DNA from: Volvox africanus
Lineage: Eukaryota; Chlorophyta; Chlorophyceae; Chlamydomonadales; Volvocaceae
Reading direction: 5' to 3'
NCBI GenBank assembly: GCA_030268105.1
Contig: BSDZ01000023.1
Span: forward strand, 1,674,001 to 1,738,000
DNA length: 64,000 nucleotides
A program made the translations under genes and the position numbers. Below are positions 51,501 to 63,300 of this stretch, in pieces; within the stretch, counting starts at the first letter, position 1, and each line of letters starts with the position of its first letter. The notes under the pieces are model-generated. The model had not been told where the DNA came from and did not search any database. It saw only the letters and a program-made list of their open reading frames with translations.

Positions 51501-54500
51501 GGCTTTGGCAACTTATTACGGCTTAACATGGGCAAGAGCCATCAAGGCACGGCACCACAGAGGGGACTGTCATTGACTGAACTGGATTTCGAAAACAGGA
51601 TGTGCGAAAGTAAATGAGGCATGCAAACGCAATTAAAAAAACGTCGATACGGGGCGCCGGCCGTAATGACACCATCCGCAAGCTGGCCTACATCCTAGCG
51701 CTACGGCAAACACAAACTCCTAGCTCCGTCTTCTAGAAGGCCGATATCATGTATAAGGCACAAGGTATATAATATAAGGTAGTGTACAACCAAGATGTAA
51801 CCATAAGTTCATTTGGAGTTAGGTCTAAAAAAATTATTAAATTATCGTTCTTGGTAATATTATAATTCTGAACTGATTCGTCTTGATTATCTAAAAAATT
51901 GTCGGTATCTGTTGCAATCCTTCAAATTTAATCGCCGTCGTATTTAATCCAGGAGGTTATTTAACTTCTTTTCTCCAGTCCTTTCAGCAAAACGTAACCA
52001 TAATTCAAGATGATTATTTCCCCCTTTTCTTCAACTATTAAAATTTTCCAGTAAAACCTGCCTATCTAAAATATCACGACACAAAGAATATGACTAAAAG
52101 GACGGGGAAAAGCGGCAACGTGGCGACGAAGCAGTTGTTGCGCAAAGTAAATTTATAGAAACATTAAATTAATATCCTTGGGGAGTTCCATAATACCACC
52201 AAACCCCAAACACCCACCCGGCTCTTCCACGGCAGCAGTTCGCCGCCTTGGCCCTCCGTGAGTAACGTTGACGTAGCCATCAACATCCTCCTCCTCAACG
52301 TCCTCCACCACCTCGTCCGCCTCCGCCGCCATTGCCACCAGACGCACCAGGTGGCGACCCCATGTCATGCCGCTACCGTTCAACATCGCCGCCGCTCCGT
52401 GCCTTACCGCATCGGACGCCGCGGCAACGTGGCCTGCCGCCAGCATCCCCGCCACTGCACCGAATATCATGGGCCCAGGGGTTCCGTCGTAGGGGTCGCT
52501 GGTGAAGCGACGGCCGTTGAAAGGGTCCGCGAAGGGGGCAGCGGCCGTTGTCCCTGATGCCCAGACCAGGCCGGCATTGTGACCCGGGTCACTGCCGCCG
52601 CTCGGGTCTGGCGCAACATTGATTCTGGACTTGAGCAGCACAGACGATTCCAATGTCCATTCACGATAGGTTCGACCCGCCACCTGGTCGCATGGGAAGA
52701 ACATCCGGGTTCTTGAACACCGCTTACAGCTCCCCTTGTTGCAGTACGCACCGGCTGACCGGCACCAGTATGCCTAAGAACTTAGTTCTCTCGGCCCCTA
52801 ACCCCCCGGGTTCCAACGTCGTGTCATCACCATTCAAAGGAACAAACCTTACGACGCTCCTGCGGCTATTGACTCCAGCCGCATGTTTCATCCATTTCCT
52901 ACAAACAAGTTCATCCCTTTCTTCCCCTGTTTCCATGATGCCTCCCCAGCCATTTGCTTTTTTATCTATTTAGTCTATCTAATCTATCAAGTCTAGTCTA
53001 TCTGGTCTAGTCTAGCCTATCTATTCTGGACCCAGATGGGGCAAATCATCGCCACGGACTCCACTAATCTCCCACCAATCTCCTGATCCAGGCAAATCCG
53101 GTCCAATTTACATCTATTCGGTGGACCCCAACAGTAGCCGTGAAGACATTATTACCGTCATGCAACGGAGAGGGTGGCATGAAGTGGTCCATGGGGGCTC
53201 CGATGCTTGGAAGCGGCACAAGCGACGGCGCGGGCTGGCCGCAGGTAGGGGTAGTGGCGCGCAGTTGGGCCCCTTCCGAGTGCAACTGCTGCTGCGCATC
53301 CTCGGGAGTGAAGTCGCTCAGGAAGTGAAGGTCGGTGGGCAGCTCCTCGGCGAAATGCATCTCGCTGTCTTCCATCTCGCGCATCTCGTTCAACGGATCC
53401 AGTGTATGCGCCGCCGCGGTCCCGCCAGCGGTGTTTGCGGTGGCGAGAGCGCCAGTCCCAGTGGGGCTCCGCGCCAGCAAGGAGGCTGCGCCGGCCGTGC
53501 TACTCGGCCCGGAGCGGCGACCGCCATCGGCTGTGGTGGCTGCTGCCGCGGTGGCTGCTGCCGCCGCCGCCACCGCCGCCGTCGGAGCTGCAGCAGCCAG
53601 ACCGCCTGTAGTAGGCGTGCAGGGCACTACGTGATCTACACCGAACATGCGGGAACAGGTGTGATAAGAATTACGGCGACACACACAGAGGACTTTTCGA
53701 TATCAATAGCTTTACTTTGGATAATAAACCAGTCAGTCCTGAGGCGCAGTATGGCAGGTATTAAGACGGTAAGGGAGGGTACGGGAGGGGGAATGTACGT
53801 CAAGTACTGCGACATCCACGGCCCCTCGGCCCCACGGCATCCACGGCCCCTCGGCCCCACGGCATCCACGGCCCCAACTAACAGCACTCTTGGCCAATGC
53901 CTGACCGACAACCGATAACCGACAATCGACTTACCGAACGACAGGAAAAAAGCGCTATCCTCGTCGTCATCGTCATTCAGCAGGACCCGTAAATCGGGGG
54001 CTTCAAAAACCTCATCGTCGTTGCTAATCATGCACGGGACGGGTAGGAAAGAGAAAGAAGAGAACGAAAACGATATGGGGTAACCCTAAACCCATAACGG
54101 GAGGTTACCGCATGATAGTAGCAGGTCGTGAAGAAGGCAGGGTGTACATATAATTCGGCGTGCGTGGGTGCATTCGGTTTAAAGTTTTCGTTTGGGTGGA
54201 CGCATATATGTGTGCGTGGTGGGTACCTGTGTGAACCACCTGCTACTACTCGCTGAATCGCAAGAGACTAAGTGGAACGCATCTAGCATCGCGTGAGAGA
54301 CAGGGGAAAGGACAAGTGAGTGATCCCCACGCTGTTACACGCTTATGTAGTATCCTGGGGTATCTACGGGCAGTGTCAAAGGATCCTGGACCTTAGATGG
54401 TCATCCTTCCGATCGGGCCTTTGTTGGCCGACACAACAGAGATACAACATTGGTATCGAGCAGGTTGTCCGGGTTCGAATTCCCCCCACTTACGGGATGG

Positions 54501-56640
54501 TGCGGGCGTTCTGACTGGTAGATGGCTTGGGAAACCATCACCAGGCCGTGAGGGATCGGATCCGTCTGACTACAGACTAGGGTGAGGGCTGGCCCTTAGA
54601 CTGTAGGATGCGAGGACGCACCCTATCTGAGGGGGAATACTTGTAGTATCCTGGGGTATCTACGGGCAGTGTCAAAGGATCCTGGACCTTAGATGGTCAT
54701 CCTTCCGATCGGGCCTTTGTTGGCCGACACAACAGATACAACAGCTTATCGCAAATGCTTACATCCATTTCCTTCATTGTATTCCTTATTTACCCCATTA
54801 TGGATGACACGCGTATCATATAATTCATGCTGTTAACTTCATTTTATAATCAGAATTCCTGCGTGCTAAAGCCCCAACCGGCCCGACTCTTGATGGGCCT
54901 TATCTTGCGCTGCCGTCGTACATGCATGGCAGCCGAGGGTTCCACTGTTCCACTAAAAAGCGCCGCCCTCTTATCCATCCCGACTTACAGGTCACGAGGG
55001 ACTTGGTTTGATGGCCCAGCTGCACCTCTGACCCGACCCCCCTTGGCGCCTCCTCCCCGCTGAGCGCCTTCTGAAGGGGGCGTGGGCATGATGGACATCA
55101 CAACGTTAAATTGGTGGGGTTGCAGCTTGATATGATGGGCAGTTCAGTTCAGTCGTGGATCTTAGCCGCTTGCTTAAGAAGATTTGTCATGTCGGGCGTG
55201 CTTCCATGTCCGCCCTCAAATATCTCCCTTGTCCGTATTCCTGATATGTGGGTCAGTCGGTGTTGTGAATCAGTCGGTGTTGTGTGCCATAGGCCTTACC
55301 ATAGGCCTCATTGCTCTACATCGTCTATTTGCAGCGGCTTTCCCTGTCCTTCCACCTTGCCCCTAGTCCCCGGTAGCGGCGACTCAAATCCTCTCAGCGT
55401 CTGAGTGAGGCACGCGTGTCCGAGTAGCGAGTAGCGAGTTTCATCTTAATAGCTACACACGCACCTGCACCGCTGCCGTCCTTTTTAAAGCTCGGCGGTG
55501 CCAGGGTAGGCAACATCAACAAATTCTCTTCCTCATCATCCTCCCGCAGACCCCTTATGTGCCCGGCACTGCGACCATCGTGTCGCCGCCCCACCGCGCA
55601 GGCGATGTCCCCTTCGGTTTCCTCAAAATGCTCATGTGGGTCAGCCCGCCCTTCCTGACGCTCCAGCGGCTCAAGCAGCTCCAAATCGTCCAGATCTTCT
55701 ATCTGACCCAGAACGTGAGATGACATCATCATCATATCTGGGGCCGTATCTTCCACCAAAGTAATGGCTTCCACCCTGCGGAACCAATGAACACACTGCC
55801 GGTGCTGGTGCGGTTGTGGTAAGAGCCATATACAGCCATGCCAGGCGGCCCAAATGCCAGCGTGTCAAGGATGACAAATTACAATGCATACACATCGTCC
55901 TCCATCTGCCCACTATCTGATTCCACGTCTACTTGCAGCCTCACGGCCACTGCCCAAGCCGGCCAGAGGCGCCGAACTGTTATTTTTCGGCTAGGGGTCC
56001 CACAGTCAATTCCAGTCCAGGGTGTTGAGGCCGACCCAGATGGAGGTATGGGCGTCCGTGTGCTGAGGATTTAAGCCAGCCTGACGGATCGCCTGCTGTA
56101 AAGGTGAGCGGCACGTACCTGGCCTTGTCTCGGCCCCGGTGCAGGACCGTTTTGACGACCGCGGCTGCGGATCGCTCGGGCGCCTTGGCTGCGGTCACCT
56201 TCCGGAGCATATCCTGCAGATCCTCTTTTAAAAAGAGATACCGAGTGGTACGGCAGCTATAAGACTCCTAGCGGAAAAAAGCTGGGGCAATATACGCACG
56301 GCAGGCAGGCAACTCTTCCTGCCTTTGTAAATGGAAGGTGGCAGTTGCCTCGCCTATCCGTCTTTTTAAACAAATCGCCACAGGTCCCCCTTGAAGACTT
56401 AGCTCAAGGTTGTCACGACGTACTACGCTCCCCCTGAGCGGGTCGCATGCTGCAGGTCGGCAGGACGGCGGTAATACGGAATGACAAGGTATCTCTTACC
56501 GATCTGGGCCAGTCCCGTAGCATCCCCACATCCTTTACATGTACGACCTTCCCTTAACCTACCCAACAGGTACAGCTGTTGTCGGTTGAACACGATAACC
56601 ACGCCTCCTGCATCATGGCAAGCCCGCGAAAACTTAGAAA
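48547..56640 (-). CDS. Cohesin kleisin subunit, RAD21/REC8-like
   Basis: Kleisins close the SMC cohesin ring that holds sister chromatids together. The last exon (48547-48823) reads ASRLKRSEAVKLFYQTLV, then ASQYEPYGDITI, matching the C-terminal winged-helix of RAD21/REC8. Upstream exons: about 49252-49585 (VLPPQLFMSRNTKVVIS), 49818-49956 (ALEDLLPAIDEVDVHFDHEL), 50377-50583, 51008-51410, about 52200-52620, about 53100-53640, about 53941-54020, 55465-55775 (VEAITLVEDTAPDMM, an acidic motif like ITLxED in RAD21), 55883-55939 and 56119-56213. A weaker candidate for the end of the N-terminal domain is 56520-56640 (VVIVFNRQQLYLLGRL). The true N-terminus was not found. RAD21 versus REC8 (mitotic or meiotic) is undecided. 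Central exons are acidic, Ala-rich linkers. Confidence 0.72.
52965..53033. repeat. Degenerate TCTATC/TAGTCTA repeat
   Basis: A run of imperfect units (tctatc, tctagtcta, tctggtctag) lies in a kleisin-gene intron. Confidence 0.7.
53816..53877. repeat. 27-bp tandem repeat, about 2.3 copies
   Basis: The unit catccacggcccctcggccc followed by cacgg repeats almost perfectly here, in an intron of the kleisin gene. Confidence 0.8.
54346..54449 (+). repeat. 5' LTR of the TRIM element
   Basis: 104 bp, TG...CA ends. It is the same length as the solo LTR at 47642-47745 and differs from it by only a few substitutions. Confidence 0.92.
54642..54743 (+). repeat. 3' LTR of the TRIM element
   Basis: 102 bp. 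By eye it differs from the 5' LTR only by loss of one GA near the 3' end, implying a young insertion. Confidence 0.92.
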
Positions 56641-57193
56641 GGCATTAGCATTTTCAACGTCGTTCAGCATGATTGCCCATGTAGCATGAGCACAGATCAA
56701 AATTGTATTGTAGAACCTGCGGGTCCGTTATGGGTTTCCAACAGCAAAGCCAAGTGGCATAATTATGAGCTGTCTTCATCATAGACAAATCTTGCCCTTT
56801 GCGATAAACCAAGCATGGCCTCACCAATCAAAATGCCCTGGAGCCGCAGGGAGTGAGGTACATCTGGTTGCATGATGTGCATGCTGCGGGCAGCAAACAA
56901 CGAACCGGCAGCAAACGTTCAGCAAGAAACGCTAGTAAGTCCTAACCCATCGCGAAGCGTAGTCCCGCCTACTCGCTCTATACTGCGTATAGGAGAACCA
57001 AAGACCCAGTTGTGCTGACCCACGGGTCAGTGCTCCTTGTGTACCATCGTCCATGTCTCACCATATCAATTCGCACATTCTTAATTATGAAGGCATCCTA
57101 AGTCAATAAGGAATAGCTCATGTATACTGGGGCAACTCACCAAACATCGGAGACACTTATGCCAAGGATTTTAAGTTTGCTGAGCTTCTTGCC
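56641..57193. other. Interval upstream of the kleisin gene
   Basis: The missing N-terminal exons or promoter of the kleisin gene should lie here. I could not find the conserved N-terminal kleisin sequence in any frame. Confidence 0.35.
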
Positions 57194-57643
57194 ATGAGCC
57201 ATCGTCCTGCACGTGCCCGGGTCCCAGTTCCATATGCAAGCCTAAATAACTTCTATGGCTTTTTGAGCAAAGCCGCGGAGCGCGGCGGCGTCTCTGTGAG
57301 CGATTGGCGCAGTTTATCTTGCGCAAACGGTAAATACTCTGTCAGGCACTTCTTACCAAATAGCACCCAGAGGAGACTTCCTGCCAAGGAGGTCGTGCGA
57401 GTAGAACATGTTTGTCTAAGTCGGTGTCACTCTCCTGGGCAAAAACTCTTAACTGTTTGTCGTCCCGAGGTTCACAAAGCTAATGCCAGTCAGGTCAGCC
57501 AGTTTCTTCTTCGCCAAGCCGTGCTAACCCCTAAGCCCTCAATAACAGTTGCAAGGCAGAGCGGCTGCCAAAGGATGACGGTATGCGGACAGCTTCGCAA
57601 GGAGTCACATACAATCACACTTAGGAAATATATACTTTTGTGA
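57194..57643 (+). CDS. Hypothetical ORF of 149 residues
   Basis: ATG to TGA. The protein is basic with several Cys residues (for example VRVEHVCLSRCHSPGQKLL in the middle) but has no family signature. A second ATG frame of 60 codons follows at 57677-57859 (starting MYNITRDIQWGNISFRAVI), in a different frame and also without homology that I recognise. They could be exons of one unknown gene, debris of a mobile element, or chance. Confidence 0.28.
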   Translation: MSHRPARARVPVPYASLNNFYGFLSKAAERGGVSVSDWRSLSCANGKYSVRHFLPNSTQRRLPAKEVVRVEHVCLSRCHSPGQKLLTVCRPEVHKANASQVSQFLLRQAVLTPKPSITVARQSGCQRMTVCGQLRKESHTITLRKYILL

Positions 57644-58354
57644 GATCACAAAGCTTAGGAGGGCTCATGGTACACAATGTACAACATCACCAGGGACATT
57701 CAGTGGGGAAACATATCTTTCCGAGCCGTAATTCGCGCCAATATGCTTGTACGGCAGCTCCAACGCTATGACAAGGTATCATACCTCCACGCACTCCACG
57801 ACGTTCCGGTAAAATCTGCCCAGCCATCCAACATTCCATCACAGGCTTTCAAGATATAAGGTATTACATTTGGCCAGTATGTCTCTAGGTTGCTTAATCT
57901 TGGTTTCCAGCACCGCGCCCATCATTATTCTTACTGCAAATTCTGCCCCGGCACAGCTACCTAAGTCCCTGACTGAAAAGTACCAGGATAGGCCCATGGT
58001 TCACAGCAGGGGCTCACAGCAGAGTGACCCCTGGTTCACAGGAACCCTAGCTAAGGCGCTTTTTTTGGACCCTCGCTTCGACATAAACCACAATTGATAG
58101 TCACACCTTGAACTGTTGTTTTCAAAAGCGTCTCACAGGGTGTCGTGAGACGAGCCTTCGCGTTGGCTTGTTGCCAGGACTTGCTGTGCTGCACCATTCC
58201 TTATCACACAAAATCGTGGACGAGCAAACTCGAACGATTTCATAGCATGGTGACCAGTTGATCTGCAAGCACTGGCAGGTCACTGCTGCTTGACAACCTG
58301 AACTGTAAGGACTACATTACCAGACACGCCAAGCCACTATACGTCGTAAATGTA

Positions 58355-59213
58355 ATTCTGTGCTTGAAAAAAGGTGATAAATGAAATTGGTTTTGTGACC
58401 CACCTGGCCGCGGAGGACGCTGACCCGGAAGGGCAGCAGATGGGAGTACTGACGAAATGGGTCGTATAGGTGACACCTGCTTTGCAGCAACATCGGAATA
58501 TAACGGGATAAGGAACCGATGTCTGCATGAACCGAGAGGAAGAACACCAACTACCAATTACCAACTACTACTTACCAACTTCAAAAGTCTTGAACAGAAT
58601 GTATGATCCAGGAATATTTCTAAACATTCGTCCCCGTGCACGAAAGTCGCACGTCGCCAAATGAACGCACGTCGCCAAAAGCCGTTTTATCGCCTGCATC
58701 ACCAGCTCACTGCTGCTGTCAAGAGTTTCATCTAAATCATCTACAAGGATAACGATAAAGTATGGATGCCGGTCTGTAGACGCCGAAACTGTGATAATCC
58801 CTAGACACATCATTACATTTAGAAATCGTTTAATTTGTTTTTTTGAATTAAACGATGGTTTCGAAGAAATTTTTACGTTCCTGTACTCCATGGAACAATT
58901 ATTTTTTGATTTGCTCATTTCATGCAAAGCATGACGTTGGTTGGCCTGGGGTCTTTTGCCGTTATTGAACAAAAGGGCATAACATATAACTATGGGGGTG
59001 CAATTTGATACCTTGCAAGAGTTCGAGAGAGGATCATGACCGCCCTCACGTTTGCGCTGACTGTTGAGTGTCAAGCCGCATTATCATATCATACTGAAAA
59101 ACGTTACGGAATATTGCAGCTGCCATCACTTTGTCGCACATTGGTCTGGGTATACAATCCCCAACCGCCTCAATCAATCTCCAACACATCCAGCCACCCA
59201 CCTGGGGGTACGA
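58355..59213 (-). pseudogene. Truncated copy of the sulfatase 5' end
   Basis: Collinear with 44815-45780: upstream region, exon 1 and exon 2 of the intact sulfatase. The signal-peptide part reads FLNVMMCLGIITVSAS and the metal-binding strand [15 protein letters not shown], but the original start ATG is lost (ATT AAA). A one-base deletion shifts the frame directly after the CCPS of the active-site motif, and about 105 bp are missing at the 3' side. No later sulfatase exon follows. It is a non-functional partial duplication 13 kb from its source. Confidence 0.85.
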
Positions 59214-60366
59214 CGGTACGATATACAATAGCGTTTGCCAAAAAGATGGAAAATGCCTAAACCAAGACGAGCAAATAATAATGTCATAAACCTGTTTAGA
59301 AAGAAAGTATGCATCATGCGAAGCTGGTGATAAAGCGTATAGCCTGAGACTTTTATGTCCATCACGCAACCCTATAAATGCTGAATACCTTATTGCTCAT
59401 TACGATATGATACATCAACTTCTGCTATTCTGATAGGAGGCATACAGCTTTATATCTTTCCCATTCCAGACGCAGCTTGCTAACAGCACGGCGGATTAAG
59501 GCGTTTGGCGCCTAAGCGCCCTGGCTTCGGTATAATTACAAGTAATCGAATATGAGTACCCTGGAAAGCTCTGATGAATCACCGAGGATGCCTCGCAATG
59601 TGTCCGCTCCGAATGCTACGGCAACTGACACCATCGCCGAGGAAATGCCGCGGAGTAGCTCAATCAGACATTAGAAGCAGTCATGCAAGGAGAGCGTGAC
59701 AACCTGAAGCGTTCAGGCAACATCAACAACTGCATGCAAAGGTAGGGTCCCTGTAATCGATAACCATTAAATTATGTGTAAGATTTTAAGTATTTGATAA
59801 CAACTTTATCCTTATCACAGCCTACTTGTCCCGGATGAACCTTCTAGGTGGGGCTCAATATGCTATGCGTCCGAGTCCGCTGTGCCTCGCGGGGTAAGGA
59901 AATTCCCATCCGCACCAGTGACAATCAAATAGCAATAATAAAAAAATATTATTATATTGATAAATTTCGGCCAACTCTCAACTGCGCCTTGATCGTCGTT
60001 TCAGTTATTGTTTACACTTTCCAGTCAGAACCCAGCAAATCCGTGAAACTCCTTCCTGCAAGACCTTAAACTCTTGATGTCCAATTAACAGCAAGTTGTT
60101 TCACTTTGGATCACTTCCTGACAATGACACATTCTGTTAGAAGCCACTTGTTGTTTTCAAGTCTGGGTTATTTGCGCCTAAGTGCCCTAGCTTCAGTATA
60201 ATTGCAACAAATCGTATATGAATAAGCTGAAAAGGAAAGTTGGAAACCAAAACACTCTTTAGGCCGCAACTTGTTCTCATCGATTTTTGGTCAGCCACCA
60301 CCGCAACGACCATAACCAACGCCACCAACACTACCAACGCCACCAACGCGATCACCGCCATTACCG
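59214..60366. other. Interval with a diverged direct repeat and a small frame
   Basis: Two diverged copies of about 50 bp (59508-59556 and 60174-60222; both contain gcgcctaag then gtataatt) flank about 620 bp. After the first copy an ATG at 59551 opens a 40-codon frame (MSTLESSDESPRMPRN...). The arrangement could be an insertion between short repeats. Nothing can be assigned. Confidence 0.4.
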
Positions 60367-63300
60367 CCATCGCCACCGCCGCCACCACGGACACATACGC
60401 TACTACCGCTACCGCCGCAACTACCGCCACCAAGGAGACCGACGCCAAGATAGCCGACACCGCCTCCATCGACGCAGAACCGCCACGTTCGCCACCACAG
60501 CCATCGTCGCCACCACCGCTGTAAGTATTCTGGGGTATCTACGGGTTGTGTTCATTATTGGACGTTATACTGACATTTTCGCTTTGGCCTTCGTAGGCGG
60601 AAACAACAGAGGTTCACCCATTAGAATCGAAACGGGTAAGACCTTGTACGAGATCGAGTCTCGTTGGTTACACGTGTATGTAGATAAGTTCGCGACCAGC
60701 ATCACGACAGCCACCATCGCCACCGCCGGCCACTATCGCCGTCAACCCGCCATCACCGCCACCAAGCCGCCATCACCGCCACCAAGCCGCCATCGACACC
60801 GCCGAATGTAGGTAGAAAGGGAGGGAGGGACGGTGGGAGGGAGATTGGGTGGGCGAGGGAGAAGGACGGAGGGAGGGAGGGAGAGAGGCCACCGTTCCCA
60901 CCATCGCCACTACCGCTACCGCCGCAACTACCGCCGCCAAGGAGACCGACGCCAAGATAGCCGACACCGCCTCCATCGACGCAGAACCGCCACGTCCGCC
61001 ACCACACCAAACGGGTAAGACCTTGTACGAGATCAAGTCTCGTTTGTTACACGTGTATGTAGATACTTGTCCGACTGAGGGAATACTTGCAGGGATGTAT
61101 CGCTCCAGAGTGGTGAATCACCCTTCCCCTTGGTTGTGAGTATATACTGCTACTGACATCTTCCGATTTGGCTTTTGAAGGCGGACAGAACATAGCTTCA
61201 CCAGTCAAATTACCCGCCGACCTCCCTCCCTCCCTCCCTCCCGTGTGCCCTCCCTTCCTCCCTCGCCCCCCACCCATTGTCGGCGATGATGGTGGTACTT
61301 TGGTGTCGTCGGAGGTAAGGTACGTGTTAAATTGTGCGGGATAGTACGTCCGTATTGTCACGGGAGAAGGATTCATCTCGGATAGAGGTTAGATGGGAAT
61401 CTTGATTATTCCTTGATGCAAACGTCTGTTGGACCCGGGAATAGAGCCGGGGTGACATAAGTAGCAACAAGTGACTTAACTGTTAGAGGAACGGTGTCAC
61501 CTGTATTGATGTATATCCTCGGTGCTGTACCTACCTACCTCCCCACCTCACTCCCTCCCTCCCGTGTGCCCTCCCTTCCTCCCTCCCTTCCCCGTTGTCG
61601 GCGATGATGGGGGTGCTTTGTCGGCAGCGGCGGTGGCGGTGGTGGCGGACGGAGGGAGGGAGGGAGAGAGGTTACCATTCCCACCATCGCCACCGCCGCC
61701 ACCACGGACACATACGCTACTACCGCTACCGCCGCAACTACCGCCACCAAGGAGACCGACGCCAAGATAGCCGACACCGCCTCCATCGACGCAGAACCGC
61801 CACGTTCGCCACCACAGCCATCGTCGCCACCACCGCTGTAAGTATTCTGGGGTATCTACGGGTTGTGTTCATTATTGGACGTTATACTGACATTTTCGCT
61901 TTGGCCTTCGTAGGCGGAAACAACAGAGGTTCACCCATTAGAATCGAAACGGGTAAGACCTTGTACGAGATCGAGTCTCGTTGGTTACACGTGTATGTAG
62001 ATAAGTTCGCGACCAGCATCACGACAGCCACCATCGCCACCGCCGGCCACTATCGCCGTCAACCCGCCATCACCGCCACCAAGCCGCCATCACCGCCACC
62101 AAGCCGCCATCGACACCGCCGAATGTAGGTAGAAAGGGAGGGAGGGACGGTGGGAGGGAGATTGGGTGGGCGAGGGAGAAGGACGGAGGGAGGGAGGGAG
62201 AGAGGCCACCGTTCCCACCATCGCCACTACCGCTACCGCCGCAACTACCGCCACCAAGGAGACCGACGCCAAGATAGCCGACACCGCCTCCATCGACGCA
62301 GAACGGCCACGTCCGCCACCACACCAAACGGGTAAGACCTTGTACGAGATCAAGTCTCGTTTGTTACACGTGTATGTAGATACTTGTCCGACTGAGGGAA
62401 TACTTGCAGGGATGTATCGCTCCAGAGTGGTGAATCACCCTTCCCCTTGGTTGTGAGTATATACTGCTACTGACATCTTCCGATTTGGCTTTTGAAGGCG
62501 GACAGAACATAGCTTCACCAGTCAAATTACCCGCCGACCTCCCTCCCTCCCTCCCTCCCGTGTGCCCTCCCTTCCTCCCTCGCCCCCCACCCATTGTCGG
62601 CGATGATGGTGGTACTTTGGTGTCGTCGGAGGTAAGGTACGTGTTAAATTGTGCGGGATAGTACGTCCGTATTGTCACGGGAGAAGGATTCATCTCGGAT
62701 AGAAGTTAGATGGGAATCTTGATTATTCCTTGATGCAAACGTCTGTTGGACCCGGGAATAGAGCCGGGGTGACATAAGTAGCAACAAGTGACTTAACTGT
62801 TAGAGGAACGGTGTCACCTGTATTGATGTATATCCTCGGTGCTGTACCTACCTACCTCCCCACCTCACTCCCTCCCTCCCGTGTGCCCTCCCTTCCTCCC
62901 TCCCTTCCCCGTTGTCGGCGATGATGGGGGTGCTTTGTCGGCAGCGGCGGTGGCGGTGGTGGCGGACGGAGGGAGGGAGGGAGAGAGGTTACCATTCCCA
63001 CCATCGCCACCGCCGCCACCACGGACACATACGCTACTACCGCTACCGCCGCAACTACCGCCACCAAGGAGACCGACGCCAAGATAGCCGACACCGCCTC
63101 CATCGACGCAGAACCGCCACGTTCGCCACCACAGCCATCGTCGCCACCACCGCTGTAAGTATTCTGGGGTATCTACGGGTTGTGTTCATTATTGGACGTT
63201 ATACTGACATTTTCGCTTTGGCCTTCGTAGGCGGAAACAACAGAGGTTCACCCATTAGAATCGAAACGGGTAAGACCTTGTACGAGATCGAGTCTCGTTG

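Larger units (their letters stand above)
54346..54743 (+). mobile_element. Complete TRIM (terminal-repeat retrotransposon in miniature)
   Basis: A 398-bp element with two nearly identical LTRs: 54346-54449 (104 bp) and 54642-54743 (102 bp, lacking one GA). Each starts TGTAGTATC and ends GATACAACA, so the ends are TG...CA with short inverted repeats. A 5-bp target duplication GCTTA flanks it (54341-54345 and 54744-54748). One base after the 5' LTR, at 54451, TGGTATCGAGC fits a primer binding site for an initiator-Met-like tRNA. A purine tract gagggggaa (54629-54637) sits just before the 3' LTR. The 192-bp interior has no coding capacity, so the element depends on enzymes supplied elsewhere. 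It lies in an intron of the kleisin gene. Confidence 0.93.

Noticed and set aside
54451..54485. Possible tRNA gene or Pol III B box (gggttcgaattcc)
   Set aside because: No cloverleaf can be drawn. The position one base after an LTR and the TGGTATC start fit a retroelement primer binding site, which resembles tRNA 3' sequence.
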